From contig CAJTYS010000002.1 in assembly GCA_910583765.1 (NCBI GenBank), positions 53,137 through 117,136 of the forward strand: a stretch of 64,000 nt of DNA. The letters are read 5' to 3'. Of the stretch, positions 59,592-64,000 are shown piece by piece. Within the stretch, counting starts at the first letter, position 1. Each line of letters opens with the position of its first letter. This DNA is from an uncultured Eubacteriales bacterium. GTDB lineage: Bacteria; Bacillota; Clostridia; Peptostreptococcales; Anaerovoracaceae. Below the pieces are notes generated by a model. It did not search any database. It was given only the letters and a program-made list of their open reading frames with translations, and was not told the DNA's origin. The translations under genes and the position numbers were made by a program.

Positions 59592-61196
59592 CTATTGCGC
59601 CTGTTGATACACGATCTCGCCAGCTGTCATAGTCATTACAGGCTTAATATCCAGGATTTCTTTTTCACTGGCAGTGAAGATGTTTCGGTCCAGCACCGTG
59701 ATGTCCGCGGACTTGCCGGCTTCCAAGGTCCCGGTGTCTTTCTCAATGTTCAGAGCCATGGCAGAGCCAATGGTGTAGATTTTCAATATCTCCGCCATAG
59801 ATAGCTTTTGTTCTGGGTGCCAGCCGCCCGCAGGGTGGCCGCTGTCGTTGGTTCTGGTGACAGCAGCGTGGATCCCCAGCATAGGATTGAAATGAACCAC
59901 AGGATAATCGGAACCCGTGCCAATGATGCCGCCGGAATTCAGGACATCCCGAAAGAACCAGGTATGGGATTCTCTTTCTTCGCCAAGGTAATCCATTGCG
60001 TCATCAATGTAAAAGGTCAGATGACGGGGGTGCATGTCAGCCACCACGCCCAGCTGTCCGAATCTAGGCACGTCAGCGGGATCGCAGTATTCGATGTGCT
60101 CGATGGTATGGCGGCGGGAGATGGGACCATGCTGGTTCAAAGCCTTTTCATAGCAGTCCAGGGCGAACCGGATGGCCGCATCACCAATGGCATGGACACG
60201 GCAGTTGATGCCAGAGGCGCAGGCTCGCATGATGTCCGATTCTAACTGCTGTATGTCGATCACCGGGCCGCCGCGGGTTTCCGGTTTGTTGGAATAAGGC
60301 TCCAGCATCCATGCCGTATGCACGGTGAGCACGCCATCCAAGATGGCCTTGAGCCCAGAGAAACGGAGCATGTCAGAATGATACTGTTCTTGAAAATCCT
60401 TTACCCGCTCTTCATCGAACTCCAGCAGAGGTGGGTAAAAACAGATCCTGGCGGTCAGCTTTTTTTCTTCTTCCATAGCCTTGTAAATGGGATAAGGTTC
60501 CGTGACCCCATAGGGAAACACGTCTCCCACAGTGGTGATGCCCACTGCGTTCATTTGACTCAGGAATTTGGCCAAGGATTTTTTACGGGCCTCCAGGGGC
60601 CTTACCAGCAGCATTTGCAAAGGGTACGCCGCCGTGTCATTGAGCACGCCTGTCAGTTCTCCATTTTCGTCCTTTTCCATACTGTTTGTCGGATCAGGGA
60701 GTTCCTTTGTGATCCCCGCCTCTTTCATGGCCTTGCTGTTGGCGTACCAGGTGTGGCAGTCCCAGGCCATGATCATCACGGGCCGGTCGCTGATGTAATG
60801 ATCGATGATTTCTGCGTTGGGGACGCAGTGGTCTTCCAGATCAAATAGATTGAAGTTTATGGCATATAACACAGCGTCTCTGTTTTGTTTTCCAAAGGCT
60901 TTGATTTTGTCCATCACCTCTGGAAATGTTTTGGAGCCTGCCACATCCACGCAAAATTCAGGGTCGGTCATTTCCATGAAATTTCCTGTATGGGTATGGG
61001 AATCTATGAATCCCGGCATAATGGTTTTATCGCCATAATCCATGACTTTCGCGCCTTCCTTGATATACGGCCGCAGATCGCTTTCAGGAAACAGGCCCAG
61101 GATTTTTCCCTGGTCAAGGACAACGCCTCCGGCCATAGGTGCTTCATGGACGCTGTCAAAGACACAGCGGCTTTTTAAAACATAGCTTGCTTTCAT
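59592..61196 (-). CDS. Amidohydrolase_3 family protein (YtcJ-like)
   Basis: This 534-residue protein of the YtcJ/amidohydrolase_3 group has the metal-binding GFIDSHTHTGNF (about 61), HAIGDAAIRFALDCY (about 340), RHTIEHIEYCDP (about 366) and TGSDYPVVHFNP (about 434). Such enzymes hydrolyse amides, formamides or cyclic ureas in the cytoplasm. It is the last gene of a minus-strand group with an MFS carrier and an iron alcohol dehydrogenase, so the group probably imports an amide-bearing compound and processes an alcohol or aldehyde part. The substrate is unknown. Confidence 0.88.
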   Translation of the reverse strand: MKASYVLKSRCVFDSVHEAPMAGGVVLDQGKILGLFPESDLRPYIKEGAKVMDYGDKTIMPGFIDSHTHTGNFMEMTDPEFCVDVAGSKTFPEVMDKIKAFGKQNRDAVLYAINFNLFDLEDHCVPNAEIIDHYISDRPVMIMAWDCHTWYANSKAMKEAGITKELPDPTNSMEKDENGELTGVLNDTAAYPLQMLLVRPLEARKKSLAKFLSQMNAVGITTVGDVFPYGVTEPYPIYKAMEEEKKLTARICFYPPLLEFDEERVKDFQEQYHSDMLRFSGLKAILDGVLTVHTAWMLEPYSNKPETRGGPVIDIQQLESDIMRACASGINCRVHAIGDAAIRFALDCYEKALNQHGPISRRHTIEHIEYCDPADVPRFGQLGVVADMHPRHLTFYIDDAMDYLGEERESHTWFFRDVLNSGGIIGTGSDYPVVHFNPMLGIHAAVTRTNDSGHPAGGWHPEQKLSMAEILKIYTIGSAMALNIEKDTGTLEAGKSADITVLDRNIFTASEKEILDIKPVMTMTAGEIVYQQAQ

Positions 61197-61213
61197 CTTG
61201 TACCCACGCTCCT

Positions 61214-62365
61214 TTACTGTTGATATGCGTTCTGGAAGATGTCCAGGAAATCCGCTTCTGTCACTGCCCTTGGATTGCTTTCAACAGAAACATTCATAGA
61301 AGCTCTTTTTGCGAGTTCTGGCAGATCTTCGGCCTTGGTTCCCAGGTCTTTCAGTGAAGGGATGTTCAGATCTTTGTTCAGTTGATGCACTGCCTTGACT
61401 GCTGCGCGCGCGGCCGTTTCCGCATCCATGCCATCCACCTTTTCCCCTAAAGCTTTGGCAACGCAGGCAAATTTTTCGTAATCAGCAGAATGGTTGTATT
61501 CCATCACATAAGGGAGCAGAACCGCCATGGCCACGCCATGCGGCGTGTCGTAAAGGCCGCCCAAGGCTTCACCCATGCAGTGAACTCCGGCGATATCGGA
61601 ATTGCCGAAGCAGATGCCTGCGATCAGGCTTCCCAGCAGCATGTTGGCGTTGGCTTCTTTGGAAGTTCCTTTTACTGCGCTCCTGATGTTTTCCGCGATC
61701 ATTTGGATGGCGTAGATGCCGCATGCGTCTGTGATAGGCTCCGCGGCTTTGCAAGTGTATCCTTCAATGGCGTGAGTGAGAGCGTCCATGCCTGTGGCCG
61801 CGATCATGGAAGGGGGCAGGCTTTCAACAAGCACAGGATCCACTAACGCTAGTTTTGCGGCGATCAAAGGGCTGCCAATGCTCATTTTAAAGTGTCGCTT
61901 GGTGTCCGTGATCACAGACCAAAAGGTGACTTCGCTTCCTGTTCCCACGGTAGTCGGTATGGCGATCAGATCGCAGATGGGTCTTTGGACTTGATCCAGC
62001 CCTTCATAGTCGTTGACGGTCCCGCCGTGTGTCATCAGGAGTCCTACGGCCTTTGCCGTGTCCATGGAACTGCCGCCGCCTATGGCCACCAACATATCGA
62101 CTTCGGATTCTTTAGCCATTTCCCAGGCTTTTTCCACAGTGATATCGCGAGGGTTCGGCTCAATGCTGTCAAAAATTTTGTAGGTGATGTTTGCTTTTTC
62201 CAAAGCCGCAGTTATTTTAGGAACAATGCCCGCGTTGATGAGCCCCTTGTCTGTGATGATCATTGGACGGGCATGCCCCATTTTTTTGATTTCATCTGCT
62301 AGGTTTTCGGAAACGCCTTCTCCAAAGACGATTCTCGTAGGCAGCACAAATTCAAATGCATTCAT
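61214..62365 (-). CDS. Iron-containing (group III) alcohol dehydrogenase
   Basis: This 383-residue enzyme is a Fe-dependent alcohol dehydrogenase: the NAD-binding GGGSSMDTAKAVG (about 97), TTVGTGSEVTFWSVI (about 138) and metal-site GVHCMGEALGGLYDTPHGVAMAV (in part HCMGEALGG and HGVAM, about 258-276). It interconverts an aldehyde and alcohol with NAD(H). The start overlaps the MFS stop by 4 nt, so the genes are coupled. The amidohydrolase follows 17 bp later. Confidence 0.92.
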   Translation of the reverse strand: MNAFEFVLPTRIVFGEGVSENLADEIKKMGHARPMIITDKGLINAGIVPKITAALEKANITYKIFDSIEPNPRDITVEKAWEMAKESEVDMLVAIGGGSSMDTAKAVGLLMTHGGTVNDYEGLDQVQRPICDLIAIPTTVGTGSEVTFWSVITDTKRHFKMSIGSPLIAAKLALVDPVLVESLPPSMIAATGMDALTHAIEGYTCKAAEPITDACGIYAIQMIAENIRSAVKGTSKEANANMLLGSLIAGICFGNSDIAGVHCMGEALGGLYDTPHGVAMAVLLPYVMEYNHSADYEKFACVAKALGEKVDGMDAETAARAAVKAVHQLNKDLNIPSLKDLGTKAEDLPELAKRASMNVSVESNPRAVTEADFLDIFQNAYQQ

Positions 62366-63651
62366 GATCTTGATTCCTTTCTTTCCTGAAATTGAAATGT
62401 CTTAGAAGTAACCACCGTGCGAATCAGTCCGCAGATCACGATGAATGCGGCGCAGACGATGAATGGCATGGTATAGGTGCCAGTGGCATTCAGCACCATG
62501 CCGATAATGGTGGCCCCAAAAGCTCCGCCCAGGGAGATGAACATGTTGACGTAGCTGATATAACGGCCAGTGTCCTTTTCTCCAAACATGTGATTCACTA
62601 AGAGCGGCGAGATCACGTTGACCGCCGGGCAGCCAAAGCCATAACCGATGATCAGGATGCCGATTCCAGCCACTCCCAGCTGTGGGATCAATAGCTGTCC
62701 AATGAACGCCAAGGCGAAAAGGACGGCGGTCAGGATCGCGCCTGCTTGGAGACGGCCCTTGTCACAGACAGCACCGATGACAATGGAACCCACGAACAGA
62801 AGACCAATGGACACGGATACGATGTTTCCGCCAAAAGTGGCGCTGTAGCCGTTCATGATCAGGAAGGTCTGGGTATGGAGCAGCACGTTGACAGAAGCGA
62901 CCACCAGCAGAGCGCCTGATAAAAACATCATCCACGTAGAGACCTTGCGGATCCCGACGCTGAATGGGATGCCAGGCTTGTCCGCTTCTGACAGGGCCGG
63001 CGCTTCGCTTTCAGCGCTGTCGCCCATTCTAGCGATGCCTTTGGTTTCAGGACTCCATTTGGCGAAGGCCAGTGTCAGGGGAACGCAGATCACCAGCAGC
63101 GCGATGGCAATGGACAGATAAGCGGTCCGCCACCCGAAATGAAGCACGATTTGATTCAAGATCGGCATGACGGCCATGCAGCCTAGGCTGGTGCCGCCGA
63201 AGACCAGGCTGAGGGCCACGCCTCTGGCTTTTGCTCCGAACCAATTTGTCACAAGGACCGTGCATGGCGTTGAAGTGAGACCGCTCATACAGATCCCCAG
63301 CGGGATGGCGAACAAATAAAAGTGCCACAGCTCTGTGCTCCTGGAAAAGCCAAACATGCCAATCGCGCCGCATATGGCGCTGACAATCATGATGGGTTTG
63401 ATCATGTTTTCTGTCATGCGCTTTTGGACAAGCAGCAGCACGGCGATGGAAGCTAAGCTTTGGATGGTCATCCACACTACAAAATCCCCGATCTGAAGTC
63501 CTAACTCCGTTGTCACCGGCAGGGTGAACACGCCGGACACAGAGACGATGCAGGCATAGCCGAAGATCATAAGGATGAATCCCATGATCACCACATACCA
63601 GCCAAAATAAAATTTTCCATTCTCATCTTTCAATCCGATTTTATTTCGCAT
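62362..63651 (-). CDS. MFS transporter
   Basis: This protein of about 429 residues with about twelve membrane segments is an MFS carrier of the monocarboxylate/OFA-like type: FYFGWYVVIMGF at the N-terminus, NWFGAKARGVALSLVFGG (about 145-162) and GGAFGATIIG near the C-terminus. The ATG at 63651 has GAAGGA just upstream; an in-frame ATG at 63705 would add 18 residues. It leads the minus-strand group with alcohol dehydrogenase and amidohydrolase genes and probably imports their substrate. Confidence 0.85.
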   Translation of the reverse strand: MRNKIGLKDENGKFYFGWYVVIMGFILMIFGYACIVSVSGVFTLPVTTELGLQIGDFVVWMTIQSLASIAVLLLVQKRMTENMIKPIMIVSAICGAIGMFGFSRSTELWHFYLFAIPLGICMSGLTSTPCTVLVTNWFGAKARGVALSLVFGGTSLGCMAVMPILNQIVLHFGWRTAYLSIAIALLVICVPLTLAFAKWSPETKGIARMGDSAESEAPALSEADKPGIPFSVGIRKVSTWMMFLSGALLVVASVNVLLHTQTFLIMNGYSATFGGNIVSVSIGLLFVGSIVIGAVCDKGRLQAGAILTAVLFALAFIGQLLIPQLGVAGIGILIIGYGFGCPAVNVISPLLVNHMFGEKDTGRYISYVNMFISLGGAFGATIIGMVLNATGTYTMPFIVCAAFIVICGLIRTVVTSKTFQFQERKESRS

Positions 63652-63862
63652 TATTCCTTCTATTGACGCGGGAGAGCGCCAATGTCCTCCTTTCTGTTTC
63701 CTCATTTATGTAGGAAATATCAATAAAGCCTGCTGCTGAAAGAGAATCAGCACAGCTGACTTTATCACAGTGTTAGACAGCTGCTAACGGATGTGCGCAT
63801 GCGTTACATTTATCTTACATGGTTTTCTGAATATTGGAATAACGCCTGCGGAGTATCGCAAG

Positions 63863-63908
63863 TACTACTGTTTTTGAGAAAAGGATAAGGCTACTACGTT
63901 TCTACTAC
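63863..63908. repeat. TACTAC direct repeats upstream of right-edge gene
   Basis: TACTAC followed by T/G-rich bases occurs at 63863, 63892 and 63903. The last two are 11 bp apart, one helical turn. They lie between the divergent MFS gene and the gene that starts at the right edge, and may bind a regulator. Confidence 0.4.
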
Positions 63909-63990
63909 TTTTGTGGTACATTAGGTGTTATTATCAGGGTAGAATATTTCTTTTTTGGAAAACCTATTTTATAATGGAGGAAATATCACC

Positions 63991-64000
63991 GTGCGATATT
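63991..64000 (+). CDS. Start of a truncated gene at the window edge
   Basis: GGAGG at 63976-63980 is followed 10 nt later by GTG at 63991, which runs off the window. Only three codons are visible, so the product is unknown. A regulator of the divergent group is plausible from position alone. Confidence 0.3.

Overview
The window reads as a chromosomal stretch of a strictly anaerobic, Gram-positive Clostridia-type bacterium (Bacillota). The support is indirect: AGGAGG-type ribosome binding sites, occasional TTG/GTG starts, a tungsten/molybdenum aldehyde:ferredoxin oxidoreductase, a PreT/PreA pair, TRAP and mannose-type PTS transport, and five sigma-54-type promoter or activator units. I saw no rRNA, tRNA, CRISPR array or intact transposon, and no species can be named from the sequence.

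Layout. 1-8.2 kb: a left-truncated C45-type Ntn hydrolase, two M28-type peptidases, an MFS carrier and a two-domain flavin/Fe-S ene-reductase, all on +. 8.2-9.4 kb: a gene-poor stretch, then a minus-strand PBECR4-like nuclease gene behind a structured leader. 9.4-14.8 kb: a sigma-54-type promoter, a small membrane protein, an NCS1 permease, a nitrilase, a ureohydrolase and a PAS/AAA+ sigma-54 activator. 15-19.5 kb: a cyclase-family hydrolase, Bcp peroxiredoxin, an AlbA_2-type ATP-binding protein, and an ECF sigma/anti-sigma pair.

19.5-34 kb is the metabolic centrepiece: a CoA-acylating aldehyde dehydrogenase, a sigma-54 activator, an NCS1 permease, an M20 amidohydrolase, PreT, PreA, dihydropyrimidinase, an acyl-CoA carboxyltransferase, a HAD phosphatase and a class III aminotransferase. 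Together these can be read as uptake and reductive degradation of a pyrimidine or hydantoin to a beta-amino acid, its deamination to a semialdehyde, and conversion to a CoA thioester. Two sigma-54 promoters here (19737 and 23094) carry matching upstream elements about 120 bp upstream, which ties the two halves to the activator encoded between them.

34.1-39.3 kb: another sigma-54 activator, with a G9 tract at its start, and a TRAP transporter behind its own sigma-54 promoter. 39.5-41 kb: a MazG-like pyrophosphohydrolase, a DUF2284 protein and a shortened Rpn-like protein. 41.5-52.7 kb: a HAD phosphatase, a LevR-type activator and a sigma-54-driven mannose-family PTS (EIIA, B, C, D) followed by an M20 amidohydrolase, a 6-phosphogluconate dehydrogenase, HPr and Enzyme I. 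52.7-55.2 kb: a Moco/Tuco-type riboswitch in front of AOR and a MoaD/ThiS-like carrier. 55.2-59.5 kb: a frameshifted ATPase, a secreted protein, a two-gene Septu-like defence system (PtuA/PtuB) and an unrecognised protein. 59.6-63.7 kb (-): an MFS carrier, an iron alcohol dehydrogenase and an amidohydrolase. A further + strand gene seems to begin at the right edge.
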